A DNA stretch of 64,000 nt from Martelella sp. NC20 (GTDB taxonomy: Bacteria; Pseudomonadota; Alphaproteobacteria; Rhizobiales; Rhizobiaceae): the NCBI RefSeq assembly GCF_013459645.1, contig NZ_CP054861.1, positions 3,398,001 through 3,462,000 of the forward strand, in the 5' to 3' direction. The translations under genes were made by a program, and so were the position numbers. Every line of letters starts with the position of its first letter. Position 1 is the first letter of the stretch. A model generated the notes under the pieces. That model did no database searches, was not told where the DNA came from, and was given only the letters and a program-made list of their open reading frames with translations. Positions 1 to 8,404 of the stretch are shown here, piece by piece.

Positions 1-2
1 AG

Positions 3-242
3 AAGGAAATGACGCTGGAGGAGCCCTATGTCGGCGATGCCTATGGCAGCGCCGCCCATATCCGCGAAATCCCGAAGACATTACGCGCGGCGCGCGACGC
101 CATGAACGGCTCGGACATGCTGCGCTCCGCCCTCGGCGACGACGTGATCGACCATTACTGCCGGGCGGCGGACTGGGAGCAGGAGGAATACGACCGTCGC
201 GTCACCGACTGGGAGGTGGCGCGCGGGTTCGAACGGGCGTGA
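3..242 (+). CDS. Glutamine synthetase family protein, C-terminal end (5' truncated by window)
   Basis: The reading frame is open from the window edge, so only the last 79 residues are visible. The segment contains VGDAY, then IPKTLRAARDAMNGSD and DHYCRAADWEQEEYDRRVTDWE, which match the C-terminal part of glutamine synthetase-like ligases, including gamma-glutamylputrescine synthetases. These enzymes join glutamate to an amine using ATP. The aldehyde and alcohol dehydrogenases downstream would fit a role in amine or polyamine breakdown, but that is inference because the catalytic part lies outside the window. The ATG at 9 is internal and not the true start. Confidence 0.75.
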   Translation, partial: KEMTLEEPYVGDAYGSAAHIREIPKTLRAARDAMNGSDMLRSALGDDVIDHYCRAADWEQEEYDRRVTDWEVARGFERA

Positions 243-294
243 TTTGCGAAAATCGCAATGCGATGTTATTTTCGCAACGACGCAGGAGGCTTCG

Positions 295-696
295 ATGATC
301 GATAGCGAGTGGTTTTATCGGCAGTTGGAAGCGCAAGGCCGAACGATCGGCGATCTGGGCGAGGCGCTGGGTATCGATAAAGCGGCGGTTTCACGCATGC
401 TGCGGGGGCTGCGGAAGATGAGTGCTGACGAGCAGGACGGTATCGCAGAGTTTTTAGGCAGACCGCTTGCGGAAGTTGCAGCCCATCGCCGCGGCGTCGC
501 GGGCTTTGCCGAGGAAAAGGCCGCGCCTTACGAGGCCGGTCCCGGCAAAGGCAACACGCCACGCGACAATGAAGACAAGAAACCGCGCCGACCCCATCCG
601 ATCTTCGGCTGCATGAAGGGTACGCTCACGATTGCCGAGGGTGTTGATCTGACAGAGCCTGCCGATCCCGAGTGGGGCCGCGTGTATGACGACTGA
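295..696 (+). CDS. XRE-type HTH antitoxin partner of PIN toxin
   Basis: A 133-residue protein. I chose ATG 295 because AGGAGG lies just upstream; an upstream frame from 244 has no comparable signal. Residues of about 5-50 form a helix-turn-helix (GDLGEALGIDKAAVSRMLRG). The C-terminal tail (MKGTLTIAEGVDLTEPADP) resembles the short toxin-binding tail of antitoxins paired with PIN nucleases. The stop codon overlaps the next gene by 11 bp, which is typical translational coupling of a toxin-antitoxin pair. It probably represses its own promoter. The pairing of an XRE domain with this type of tail is less common than AbrB or Phd antitoxins. Confidence 0.75.
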   Translation: MIDSEWFYRQLEAQGRTIGDLGEALGIDKAAVSRMLRGLRKMSADEQDGIAEFLGRPLAEVAAHRRGVAGFAEEKAAPYEAGPGKGNTPRDNEDKKPRRPHPIFGCMKGTLTIAEGVDLTEPADPEWGRVYDD

Positions 697-1096
697 AGGT
701 TTTCTGCTCGATACCTGCGCGATGATCTGGATTGCGGAGGGCAAAAGGCTTTCCGGTGAGATGCAGAAACTGTTTGAGGCCGGGAGAGAGGATCTCTACG
801 TCTCCGCAATGTCGGCCTGGGAACTGGGTCTGCTTATCAGCAAGGGCCGAATTCCGGCGACGGTGACCGCCCGGCAGTGGTTCGAGCAGTTCCTGGAACT
901 CAGCGGCGCGGAGCTTTTGAACCCGACGATCGACATACTGATCGCGGCCTCATTCCTTCCGCAGCCGGTTCATAATGATCCGGCCGACCGCATACTGATT
1001 GCCACGGCCCGCGCTTACGGGCTGACGCTCATTACGCGTGACCGCGCCATCCTCGCCTACGGGGCCGCCGGTCATGTCAAGACACTTGCATGCTAG
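686..1096 (+). CDS. PIN-domain toxin (VapC-like ribonuclease)
   Basis: A 136-residue protein, close to the usual length of VapC toxins. It shows the PIN pattern: LLDTCAMIW near the N-terminus (first acidic residue), a mid-region Glu in SAMSAWELG, and DPADRILIATA then LITRDRAIL near the C-terminus (further acidic residues). Such proteins are Mg-dependent RNases that often cleave tRNA. The gene overlaps the end of the XRE antitoxin gene. Its own 3' end is followed within 15 bp by the aldehyde dehydrogenase start, so the module sits tightly inside a metabolic gene run. Confidence 0.85.
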   Translation: MTTEGFLLDTCAMIWIAEGKRLSGEMQKLFEAGREDLYVSAMSAWELGLLISKGRIPATVTARQWFEQFLELSGAELLNPTIDILIAASFLPQPVHNDPADRILIATARAYGLTLITRDRAILAYGAAGHVKTLAC

Positions 1097-1110
1097 AAAG
1101 GGCGAAAGCC

Positions 1111-2496
1111 ATGACAATGATCCAATGTATCTCACCGGTCGACGGATCGGTTTATGCCGAGCGCGAGGCGCTTTCGGCGGAGGCGGCGAGCGCTGCGGTT
1201 GAGCGCGCCCGTGCGGCCCAGAAGGAATGGGCGGCGTTGCCGCTTCCCGAGCGGATCACGCTGGTTCAGGCCGGTGTGAAGGCGCTCAACGCCATGAGCG
1301 AGGAGGTGGTGCCCGAGCTTGCCTGGATGATGGGCCGGCCGGTGCGCTATGGCGGCGAGTTCGGCGGCGTCAACGAGCGCACGGACTACATGGCGAAGAT
1401 TGCGGAAGAGGCGCTGGCGCCGATCGAGGTGGAAGACAGCGGCAATTTCCACCGCTATGTCGCCCGTGAGCCGCATGGCGTCGTCCTCGTCATCGCGCCC
1501 TGGAACTATCCCTATCTGACGTCGATCAACACCATCGTGCCGGCGCTGATCGCCGGCAATGCCGTGATCATCAAGCATGCCAGCCAGACGCTGCTGGTCG
1601 GCGAGCGGATCGTGAAGGCTTTCGTCTCGGCCGGCATTCCGGAAGACCTGTTCCAGAACATGTTTCTCGATCACGCGACGACCAGCGATCTGATCGCGGC
1701 AAAATCATTTGATTTCATAAACTTCACGGGGTCGGTTGAAGGCGGACGTCAGATGGAGCGGGCCGCCGCCGGCACCTTCACGCCGCTCGGCCTGGAGCTT
1801 GGCGGCAAGGATCCGGGCTACGTCATGGACGATGCCGACCTCGACGCCGCCGTCAACACGCTGATGGACGCGGCGATGTACAATACCGGCCAGTGCTGCT
1901 GCGGCATCGAGCGCATCTATGTGATCGACAGCCTTTATGACGCCTTCGTGGAAAAGGCGGTGGCCTTCGTCTCCGCCTACAGGCTCGGCAATCCGCTCGA
2001 CACCGAAACCACGCTCGGCCCGATGGCGCACAAGCGCTTTGCCGCCGTGGTCCGCCAGCAGATCGCCGACGCGGTTGCCGCCGGCGCCAAGGCGCTGATC
2101 GATCCGGCGCTGTTTCCGGAAGATGACGGCGGCGCCTATCTCGCGCCGCAGGTGCTGGTCGATGTCGATCATTCGATGAGCGTGATGCGCGAGGAGAGCT
2201 TCGGCCCTGTGGTCGGCATCATGAAGGTCGCGTCCGACGAGGAGGCGCTTGCGCTGATGAACGACTGCCAGTACGGACTGACAGCTTCGCTCTGGACACA
2301 GGACGTCGACCGCGCGGCGGCATTGGGCGCTCGGATCGAGACCGGCACGATCTTCATGAACCGCGCCGATTATCTCGACCCGGCGCTGTGCTGGACCGGC
2401 TGCAAGAATACCGGGCGCGGCGGATCGCTCTCCGTCATCGGTTTCCACAATCTCACCCGGCCGAAATCCTATCATTTGAAGAAAGTGACGAAATGA
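1111..2496 (+). CDS. NAD(P)-dependent aldehyde dehydrogenase
   Basis: Oxidises an aldehyde to an acid. The ALDH superfamily landmarks are visible in order: APWNYP (cofactor binding), NFTGSVEGG, LELGGKDPG with the general-base Glu, and NTGQCCCGIER with the catalytic Cys. I chose ATG 1111, with GAAAGGG upstream; ATG 1090 overlaps the PIN gene and has no good ribosome site. The length (461 residues) is normal for the family. The stop codon overlaps the next start as ATGA. With the upstream ligase-like gene and the downstream alcohol dehydrogenase it probably forms a catabolic operon; the substrate cannot be read from the sequence. Confidence 0.9.
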   Translation: MTMIQCISPVDGSVYAEREALSAEAASAAVERARAAQKEWAALPLPERITLVQAGVKALNAMSEEVVPELAWMMGRPVRYGGEFGGVNERTDYMAKIAEEALAPIEVEDSGNFHRYVAREPHGVVLVIAPWNYPYLTSINTIVPALIAGNAVIIKHASQTLLVGERIVKAFVSAGIPEDLFQNMFLDHATTSDLIAAKSFDFINFTGSVEGGRQMERAAAGTFTPLGLELGGKDPGYVMDDADLDAAVNTLMDAAMYNTGQCCCGIERIYVIDSLYDAFVEKAVAFVSAYRLGNPLDTETTLGPMAHKRFAAVVRQQIADAVAAGAKALIDPALFPEDDGGAYLAPQVLVDVDHSMSVMREESFGPVVGIMKVASDEEALALMNDCQYGLTASLWTQDVDRAAALGARIETGTIFMNRADYLDPALCWTGCKNTGRGGSLSVIGFHNLTRPKSYHLKKVTK

Positions 2497-3638
2497 GCCC
2501 GAGAGCCAATTGGAGCTATCCGACAGCCGTCAAATTCGGCGCAGGGCGGATCGTTGAACTCGCCGATGCCTGCAAGAGCCTCGGCATCAAGCGCCCGCTG
2601 CTGGTCACCGACAAGGGGCTCGCAGGTCTGCCGATCACGAAACAAGCGCTGGCGATCCTCGCCGATGGCGGGCTTGAGCCCGGGCTGTTCGCCGATGTCG
2701 ACCCGAACCCGAACGAGAACAATCTTGCATCCGGCGTGAAGGCCTATGTCGATGGCGGGCATGATGGCGTGATCGCGTTCGGCGGCGGCTCGGGCCTCGA
2801 CCTCGGCAAGCTGGTGGCGATGATGGCGGGCCAGACGCGCCCGGTCTGGGACTTCGAGGATATCGGCGACTGGTGGACGCGCGCCGACGCCGGGAAGATA
2901 GCGCCGATCATCGCCGTGCCGACCACGGCGGGCACCGGTTCGGAAGTCGGCCGGGCAGGGGTGCTGACCAATTCCGAGACCCATGTGAAGAAGATCATCT
3001 TCCACCCGAAACTGCTGCCGGGCGTGGTGATCTGCGACCCGGAGCTGACGGTCGGCATGCCGAAGGTGATCACCGCGGGCACCGGGCTCGACGCGCTGGC
3101 GCATTGCCTGGAGGCCTATTGCTCGCCGCATTACCACCCGATGTCGCAGGGCATCGCGCTTGAGGGTATGCGGCTGGTCAAGGACAATCTGCCGCGCGTC
3201 TATGCCGATGGTTCCGACATCGACGCGCGCGCCGAGATGATGAGCGCGGCCGCCATGGGCGCGGTCGCCTTCCAGAAGGGGCTTGGCGCGATCCATGCGA
3301 TCTCGCATCCGATCGGCGCGGTCTACAACACTCATCACGGCATGACCAACGCCGTGGTAATGCCGCCGGTCCTGCGGTTCAATCGCGAGAAAATCGAGGG
3401 TCGACTTAAGATGGCCGCCGATTATCTTCAGATTTCAGGTGGTTATGAGGGGTTCTACAACTTCATTATCGAGTTCCGCGCGGCCCTTGATGTGCCGGAC
3501 ACGCTGTCGGCGATGGGGATCAGGCCGGACCGGATCGATGAACTGGCCGCAATGGCCATGGAAGATCCGAGCACCGGCGGCAACCCGGTCGAGATGACGC
3601 TGGAGAATACCAGGGCGCTGCTTGCCGATTGCTTCTGA
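2493..3638 (+). CDS. Iron-containing alcohol dehydrogenase
   Basis: A 381-residue group III metal-dependent alcohol dehydrogenase. It interconverts an alcohol and an aldehyde with NAD(P). Visible features are GGGSGLDLGK (nucleotide binding), TTAGTGSEV, and the metal ligands in DALAHCLEAY, HAISHP and NTHHGM. The start overlaps the aldehyde dehydrogenase stop (ATGA), so the two are translationally coupled and probably work on the same pathway, with alcohol and aldehyde handled in sequence. The intergenic region after the stop carries palindromic repeats rather than another gene. Confidence 0.9.
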   Translation: MSPRANWSYPTAVKFGAGRIVELADACKSLGIKRPLLVTDKGLAGLPITKQALAILADGGLEPGLFADVDPNPNENNLASGVKAYVDGGHDGVIAFGGGSGLDLGKLVAMMAGQTRPVWDFEDIGDWWTRADAGKIAPIIAVPTTAGTGSEVGRAGVLTNSETHVKKIIFHPKLLPGVVICDPELTVGMPKVITAGTGLDALAHCLEAYCSPHYHPMSQGIALEGMRLVKDNLPRVYADGSDIDARAEMMSAAAMGAVAFQKGLGAIHAISHPIGAVYNTHHGMTNAVVMPPVLRFNREKIEGRLKMAADYLQISGGYEGFYNFIIEFRAALDVPDTLSAMGIRPDRIDELAAMAMEDPSTGGNPVEMTLENTRALLADCF

Positions 3639-3723
3639 GGAACCAGGATAGTTTGATGCGGGCGGAACTCGGGATTCGCCCGTATCGTTTTTGCGTTGTT
3701 GCGCCGGAATGGCAAAACGGGTT

Positions 3724-3819
3724 AGAGCGTCGGGCGAAAAAGTGGTTACCGGTTTTTCGTTAACCCGACGCGTCAAAATAAAGAATCTAGAGCGTCGGGC
3801 GATGCCAATTAATCGCCCG
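3724..3819. repeat. Intergenic palindromic repeat pair (agagcgtcgggcg)
   Basis: Two direct copies of agagcgtcgggcg (3724-3736 and 3789-3801) lie between the alcohol dehydrogenase and DUF1467 genes. The second copy runs into a perfect 8-bp stem, CGGGCGAT/ATCGCCCG (3796-3819). The first is followed by an imperfect dyad ending in cccgacgcg. This is the style of mosaic palindromic element scattered between genes in rhizobia. It may also act as a transcript 3'-end structure for the upstream operon. Confidence 0.6.
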
Positions 3820-3859
3820 ATGATCTAGGCAGGGGCAGCCCTGCTGGAGGAACCCTCGC

Positions 3860-4126
3860 TTGTCACTGTTTTCCGCGTTTGCCGTCTATTTCGTGATCTG
3901 GTGGATCACCCTGTTCGCGGTGCTGCCGTTCGGCTTGCGCACGCAGGATGAGGCAGGCGATGTCGTGCCCGGCACCACGGAAAGCGCCCCTCACCGTTTC
4001 CGCCCCTGGCGGGTGGTGATGTGGACCTCGCTGGTTTCGGCTGTGGTGTTCGCGCTGTGGTGGCTGGTGGTGAAGGAGATCGGCTTTACGCTGGAAGATC
4101 TTGCCCGCCTTATCGGCCCGGCGTGA
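3860..4126 (+). CDS. DUF1467 family membrane protein
   Basis: An 88-residue protein with two hydrophobic segments (about residues 6-24 and 52-72), a short loop containing LPFGLRTQDEAGDV, and a charged middle. This matches the DUF1467 family, which in rhizobia commonly sits just upstream of proS. The start is TTG 3860 with TGGAGG upstream. Here about 2.9 kb, made up of two IS elements and an outer-membrane gene, now separates it from proS. Function unknown. Confidence 0.8.
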   Translation: MSLFSAFAVYFVIWWITLFAVLPFGLRTQDEAGDVVPGTTESAPHRFRPWRVVMWTSLVSAVVFALWWLVVKEIGFTLEDLARLIGPA

Positions 4127-4142
4127 CGAAAGGGCGTGCAGC

Positions 4143-4249
4143 CTAGAGCATTTCCGGTGAAAACGGGATCACCAGAAATGCTCCATCTATTTGTTTTGAC
4201 GCATTTTCGCGGACGTCAGGTGATTCCACCTGACTGCGAAATGCTCTAG
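4143..4249. repeat. Rhizobial mosaic palindromic element (ctagagcatttc ... gaaatgctctag)
   Basis: A roughly 107-bp element bounded by inverted ends CTAGAGCATTT (4143-4153) and AAATGCTCTAG (4239-4249). It has further internal dyads, for example caggtgattccacctg. This is the recognisable form of the RIME-like intergenic repeat of Rhizobiaceae. The IS element that follows was inserted exactly into its terminal CTAG. Confidence 0.75.
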
Positions 4250-5089
4250 GCCGTAAACCCATAAATGGGGTTCACATGGGTGCGATGACTTGATTCAATG
4301 GTTTCTGGAAAGGAGACCATTGATGCGCCGACGTTTTGACCTGACGGATTTCGAGTGGGCGGTGATCGAGCCGCTTCTGCCCAATAACAGCCGCGGCGTA
4401 CCGCGGGTCGATGACCGCCGTGTGATCAACGGCATACTCTGGCGCTTTCGTACCGGCAGCCCATGGGCCGATGTTCCGGAACGCTATGGCCCTCACACCA
4501 CCTGTTATAATCGCTTTGTCCGCTGGCGGCGGGCTGGTGTCTGGGATCACCTTCTCACGGCGATTTCTTCCGCCTTCGACGGCGATATTCAGATGATCGA
4601 CTCGTCTTGTGTTCGCGTGCATCAGCATGGCGCCACCGGTAAAAAGGGGGCGCCAATCGAAGCATGGGACGTTCCAGAGGCGGCCTGACAACGAAGATCC
4701 ACGCTCTCGTCGATGCCGATGGGCTGCCGATTGATCTTCGCCTCTCAGAAGGTCAGCATGCTGATTGTCGCTACGCCGAAGATCTGCTCACCAGACTTCA
4801 TGCCGGAACGACGCTTTTGGCAGATCGTGGCTATGACACCAACGCCATCCGCGCCACGGCAACTCAGGCGAAGGCATTCGCCAACATCCCGGCGAAGCGA
4901 AACCGAAAAAAGACCTTCGCTTTCAGTTCGTTCCTCTATCGCTATCGAAACCTCGTCGAGCGGTTCTTCAACCGCATCAAAGAAGCGCGTGGAATTGCAA
5001 CGCGTTACGACAAACGCGCCGACAACTATCTCGCGGCAATCAAGCTCTTCTCTGTGCGACTATGGTTAAAGCGTTACGAGTCTACGGCC
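4249..5089 (+). mobile_element. IS5-family (IS427-type) insertion sequence, copy 1, 841 bp
   Basis: The element is bounded by imperfect inverted ends: ggccgtaaacccata on the left and the complement of tacgagtctacggcc on the right (12 of 15 positions match). It is flanked by TA (4247-4248 and 5090-5091) inside CTAG targets, as expected for the IS427 group. It carries two overlapping frames that together make one DDE transposase by -1 frameshifting. A second copy in the opposite orientation with identical encoded proteins starts at 63216. The right-hand TA is shared with the next IS. Confidence 0.9.
4323..4688 (+). CDS. IS5-family transposase, N-terminal frame (orfA)
   Basis: Encodes the N-terminal half of the transposase: an IS5-type helical domain (FDLTDFEWAVIEPLLP), then RTGSPWADVPERYG and the first catalytic Asp in QMIDSSCVRVH. 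I chose ATG 4323, with AAAGGAGA upstream; TTG 4320 is also possible. A run of five A and five G at 4641-4650 lies in the overlap with orfB and is a plausible -1 slippage site giving the full enzyme. Confidence 0.85.
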   Translation: MRRRFDLTDFEWAVIEPLLPNNSRGVPRVDDRRVINGILWRFRTGSPWADVPERYGPHTTCYNRFVRWRRAGVWDHLLTAISSAFDGDIQMIDSSCVRVHQHGATGKKGAPIEAWDVPEAA

Positions 5090-5092
5090 TAG
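4664..5092 (+). CDS. IS5-family transposase, C-terminal frame (orfB)
   Basis: Encodes the C-terminal half with the remaining DDE residues: Asp in LLADRGYDTNAI and Glu in NLVERFFNRIKEARGIATRYDK. It is probably translated only as a fusion with orfA through a -1 frameshift. The TAG stop is completed by the target-site TA and following G, because the IS end itself stops at ...ggcc. The stop therefore depends on insertion into CTAG. Confidence 0.85.
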   Translation: MGRSRGGLTTKIHALVDADGLPIDLRLSEGQHADCRYAEDLLTRLHAGTTLLADRGYDTNAIRATATQAKAFANIPAKRNRKKTFAFSSFLYRYRNLVERFFNRIKEARGIATRYDKRADNYLAAIKLFSVRLWLKRYESTA

Positions 5093-5139
5093 GGTCTGTG
5101 GGGATTCACAAATCAGCGCGAATGTGATTCACGCTTTGG

Positions 5140-5508
5140 ATGGATCGTTTTGTACTGACAGATGCCCAATGGGCGAAGATAGAGCCGCATTGTCTGGGGA
5201 AGCCTATGGATCCCGGTCGCAGCGGAAGAAACAACCGGCTGTTTATTGAAGCCGTGCTTTGGATTGTACGCACGGGCAGCCCATGGCGTGACCTGCCCGC
5301 TGCGTTTGGCAACTGGAGCACGGCATTCCGCCGGTTTCGCGACTGGCGTGAAGCCGACATTTTCAAACGCATATTCGATGCCCTCTCTGAAGAACCGGAC
5401 ATGGAATACGCCATGGTGGATGCCACCATCGTCAAGGTCCACCGACACGGTCAGGGCGCAAAAGGGGGACTCAGAGCCAGGCCATTGGTCGCTCAAAAGG
5501 CGGGATGA
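5140..5508 (+). CDS. IS5-family transposase, N-terminal frame (orfA), second element
   Basis: The N-terminal half of a two-frame transposase: DRFVLTDAQWAKIEPHCLG, RTGSPWRDLPAAFGNW and the first catalytic Asp in YAMVDATIVKVHRHGQ. It overlaps orfB by a few bases. A run of four A and five G near 5460-5468 is the likely -1 slippage point. The related motifs but different sequence show that it belongs to the same IS427-type group as its neighbour but is a separate element. Confidence 0.85.
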   Translation: MDRFVLTDAQWAKIEPHCLGKPMDPGRSGRNNRLFIEAVLWIVRTGSPWRDLPAAFGNWSTAFRRFRDWREADIFKRIFDALSEEPDMEYAMVDATIVKVHRHGQGAKGGLRARPLVAQKAG

Positions 5509-5891
5509 CAACCAAAATCCTGGCACTCACCGATGCTTTAGGCAATCTGGTCCGGTTCGAATTGTTGCCGGGCCATCGCTTCGACACGGTCGGCGTCGCG
5601 CCGCTCATCAATGGCATTGAATTCGGTGCGCTACTCGCCGACAAGGCTTTCGATAGCAACAACATTGTAGCCGATCTCAACAAGCGCGGCGCGAAAATAG
5701 TAATCTCGCAACATCCGCGTCGATCAGTGCCTCTCCAAATCGACACTGAGATTTACAAATGGCGACACCTGATCGAAAACTTCTTCTGTAAACTCAAAGA
5801 ATTCAAGCGCATCGCTATGAGAGCCTGTAAAACGGACCAGAGCTTTGAGGCCATGATCTATCTGGCAGCGGCTGTGATCAACTCAAGGTGA
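5505..5891 (+). CDS. IS5-family transposase, C-terminal frame (orfB), second element
   Basis: Carries the second catalytic Asp (LLADKAFDSNNI) and the Glu (LIENFFCKLKEFKRIAMR). Probably expressed as an orfA-orfB fusion after -1 frameshifting. With intact inverted repeats and both frames open, the element looks potentially active. Confidence 0.85.
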   Translation: MTTKILALTDALGNLVRFELLPGHRFDTVGVAPLINGIEFGALLADKAFDSNNIVADLNKRGAKIVISQHPRRSVPLQIDTEIYKWRHLIENFFCKLKEFKRIAMRACKTDQSFEAMIYLAAAVINSR

Positions 5892-5904
5892 ATCCCCACA
5901 GACC

Positions 5905-6507
5905 CTAGAACTTGAACCGCAGAAAGGCGCTGCCGAGGCCGTAGTTGAAATCGTCCGCCGCCGCGTCGTCGGTGGATGCGCCGTATTCGATACGCGCGCC
6001 GAGTTCCAGACCGGTCGGTATGAACCTGATGCTGGTTTCAAGCCCGCCGAAAAACGCGCCGGTATCGATATCCTCGCTCTGGTAGCCGAAGCGCGACGAA
6101 CTGGTCTCGACCTCGCCATAGAGCTGCCGGTAGCCGGCAAAGGGCGAGATGGCCAGAACGCCGAGATTGGCCTTGCCCTGGACATAGCCGCCAATCGAGG
6201 AAAACCGGGTCTCGCTGGTGCCGGTCCCGTAACCCTGCGAAAGGCTTTGCGAGGTGCTTCCGAGGCTCGAAAACCCGGTGATCCCGGCGCAGACGCCGAA
6301 CATGCCCTCGCTGCAAATGCCCAGCCGGCCGTCAATGCCCCAATAGGTATTGGCGATCAGGTCGTCCATCGCATCGTCGTTCATGTGCATCATCAGCGCG
6401 GCCGGTCCGCCCGAGATGTCGATATAGAACAGGTCGGAAAGACCCGCCGCGCCAGCGGGCGAGGCTGCGGCGAAGGCGAGCAGGGCTGTAGGGATCAGGC
6501 GCTTCAA
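5905..6507 (-). CDS. Outer-membrane beta-barrel protein with signal peptide
   Basis: About 200 residues. The N-terminus (LKRLIPTALLAFAAASPAGAAG) is a clear Sec signal peptide with an Ala-x-Ala cleavage site. The rest shows alternating hydrophobic and polar strands rich in Gly, Tyr and Ser, and ends in LRFKF, a terminal-Phe pattern used for outer-membrane barrel assembly. I chose TTG 6507, preceded by GAGG; a longer frame starts at 6540. Its TAG stop is part of the CTAG into which the IS elements inserted. The specific function is not known. Confidence 0.7.
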   Translation of the reverse strand: MKRLIPTALLAFAAASPAGAAGLSDLFYIDISGGPAALMMHMNDDAMDDLIANTYWGIDGRLGICSEGMFGVCAGITGFSSLGSTSQSLSQGYGTGTSETRFSSIGGYVQGKANLGVLAISPFAGYRQLYGEVETSSSRFGYQSEDIDTGAFFGGLETSIRFIPTGLELGARIEYGASTDDAAADDFNYGLGSAFLRFKF

Positions 6508-6642
6508 GACGGAGCCTCGACAAGATGATCGGAAACGCACTTGTCCGGCAGGCGACGTGTGGGGTCAATGCGACAGCGCAACTTCCCGTTGCGGTGGTCA
6601 ACAAAGCCTTAAGATCGTGGATGTTTCGGAAAGTCAAAAAAA

Positions 6643-6666
6643 AACAAGGCCAGAGGCCCTGTTTTT
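6643..6666. terminator. Bidirectional intrinsic terminator
   Basis: A hairpin with arms aacaaggcc and ggccctgtt (one mismatch, loop aga) sits between an A-run on the left and a T-run on the right, so it can end transcripts on either strand. It lies between the divergent outer-membrane gene and proS. Confidence 0.65.
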
Positions 6667-7062
6667 CAAGTATCGCGTGATCCGTTCCGTTGCCGGGGCT
6701 GCGCAAAGCGCGCCAAGATCGATCCTCCCAAGACTTTACCGCGAATAAACGGCAAGAATTTAAGCTCCCTGCCTGTTTTATGGGCTCAACCTAGCCCAAG
6801 GATTGGGCTTTGTCATCCCTTATTTTGCATTTTTGCGACAGTGCGAGAAGTTTTTACGTTTGACAAACAGGTTTGTGCGTTCTGCAACGTTTCAAGTGGT
6901 TGACATCCCCCGGGCTTTCCCCATGGCGGCCACCAAATCATCCGTTTCAGACCGCGTATCGCCGCTTTGATTCTCGTTCGCAACCCGTTAAAAGGGGCCG
7001 GAACAAACCTGATTTGCCCCATGATTCCCGACTGAACGGGATAAGCCAGAAAGCAGATACCT
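6667..7062. other. Intergenic region upstream of proS
   Basis: No convincing gene. It contains a TTGACA-like hexamer near 6861 followed at normal spacing by a weak -10, which could be the proS promoter, and a long leader before the proS ATG. I see no riboswitch or T-box that I can defend. Confidence 0.4.
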
Positions 7063-8391
7063 ATGCGTCTTTCCCGTTATTTTCTGCCGATCCTGAAGGA
7101 GAATCCCAAGGAGGCGGAGATTGTCTCTCACCGGCTGATGCTGCGGGCCGGCATGGTGCGTCAGCATTCGCAGGGGATCTATTCCTGGCTGCCGCTTGGA
7201 AAGCGCGTTCTCGACAAGGTCAACCGCATCATCCGCGAGGAGCAGGACCGCTCCGGCGCCGTGGAGCTTTTGATGCCGACCATGCAGTCCGCCGACCTGT
7301 GGATCGAAAGCGGCCGCTACGAGGCCTATGGCAAGGAAATGCTGCGGATCACCGACCGCCAGGACCGGGCGATGCTGTTCGGACCCACGAATGAGGAGAT
7401 GATCACGGAGATTTTCCGTTCCTACATCAAGTCCTACAAGCACCTGCCGCTCAATCTCTATCACATCCAGTGGAAGTTCCGCGACGAGATCCGCCCCCGC
7501 TTCGGCACGATGCGCTCGCGCGAGTTCATGATGAAGGACGCCTATTCGTTCGATCTGACCCTGGAAGGCGCCGAGCATTCCTACCGCAAGATGTTTGCGG
7601 CCTATCTCAGGACCTTCCACCGGCTCGGCCTGCGCGCCATTCCGATGCGCGCCGACACCGGTCCGATCGGCGGCAATCTCAGCCATGAATTCATCATTCT
7701 GGCCGAGACCGGCGAATCGGAGGTGTTCTGCCATCGCGACTTCGTCAATTTCGACATCCCGCCCGCCGATCTCGATTTCGACAGCGTCGAGGCGCTAAAG
7801 GGCATTTTCGAACAGTGGACATCGGTTTATGCGGCAACCGACGAAATGCATGACGAGGCCGCCTTCGGCGCGCTGCCGGAAGGCGAGCGCCTGTCCGCGC
7901 GCGGCATCGAGGTCGGCCATATCTTCTATTTCGGCACCAAATATTCCGAGCCGATGGGCGCGAAGGTGCAGGGGCCGGACGGTAAGGAACACCCTGTCCA
8001 CATGGGCTCCTACGGTATTGGTCCGACCCGCCTTGTTCCCGCCATCATCGAAGCCTCCCATGACGAACACGGCATCATCTGGCCGGATTCGGTGGCGCCG
8101 TTCAACGCGGTGATCATCAACATGAAGTCGGGGGATACGGCCTGCGACGGGGTCTGCGAGCAGTTTTACGAGGCATTGCAGAATGCCGGCCTGGACGTGC
8201 TTTACGACGATACCGACGAGCGCGCCGGGGCGAAGTTCGCGACCGCCGACCTGATCGGCGTTCCGAGCCAGGTCGTCGTCGGTCCGCGCGGCGTCGCCAA
8301 TGGCGAGGTCGAACTCAAGGACCGCAGGACCGGCGCGCGCGAAGCCATGACGGTGGAAGCCGCGATCGCGAAGCTCACCAACGCACGCTGA
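7063..8391 (+). CDS. proS: Prolyl-tRNA synthetase, short alphaproteobacterial type
   Basis: Charges tRNA-Pro with proline. A 442-residue class II synthetase without the large editing insertion, which is the alphaproteobacterial form. Motif 1 region ([18 protein letters not shown]), the [11 protein letters not shown] block, motif 2 ([29 protein letters not shown]), motif 3 ([16 protein letters not shown]) and the C-terminal anticodon-binding domain ([12 protein letters not shown]) are all visible. It is followed after 13 bp by lolC, the usual rhizobial order. Confidence 0.95.
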   Translation: MRLSRYFLPILKENPKEAEIVSHRLMLRAGMVRQHSQGIYSWLPLGKRVLDKVNRIIREEQDRSGAVELLMPTMQSADLWIESGRYEAYGKEMLRITDRQDRAMLFGPTNEEMITEIFRSYIKSYKHLPLNLYHIQWKFRDEIRPRFGTMRSREFMMKDAYSFDLTLEGAEHSYRKMFAAYLRTFHRLGLRAIPMRADTGPIGGNLSHEFIILAETGESEVFCHRDFVNFDIPPADLDFDSVEALKGIFEQWTSVYAATDEMHDEAAFGALPEGERLSARGIEVGHIFYFGTKYSEPMGAKVQGPDGKEHPVHMGSYGIGPTRLVPAIIEASHDEHGIIWPDSVAPFNAVIINMKSGDTACDGVCEQFYEALQNAGLDVLYDDTDERAGAKFATADLIGVPSQVVVGPRGVANGEVELKDRRTGAREAMTVEAAIAKLTNAR

Positions 8392-8404
8392 GGAGAACGG
8401 ATTG

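Larger units (their letters stand above)
5092..5905 (+). mobile_element. Second IS5-family (IS427-type) insertion sequence, 814 bp
   Basis: Bounded by perfect 18-bp inverted repeats (gggtctgtggggattcac at 5092-5109 and its complement at 5888-5905). Flanked by TA at 5090-5091 and 5906-5907. It differs in sequence from the element on its left. The two are directly adjacent and share the middle TA, so one inserted into the target duplication of the other. The right TA lies in the stop codon of the outer-membrane gene, which is kept intact. Confidence 0.92.
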
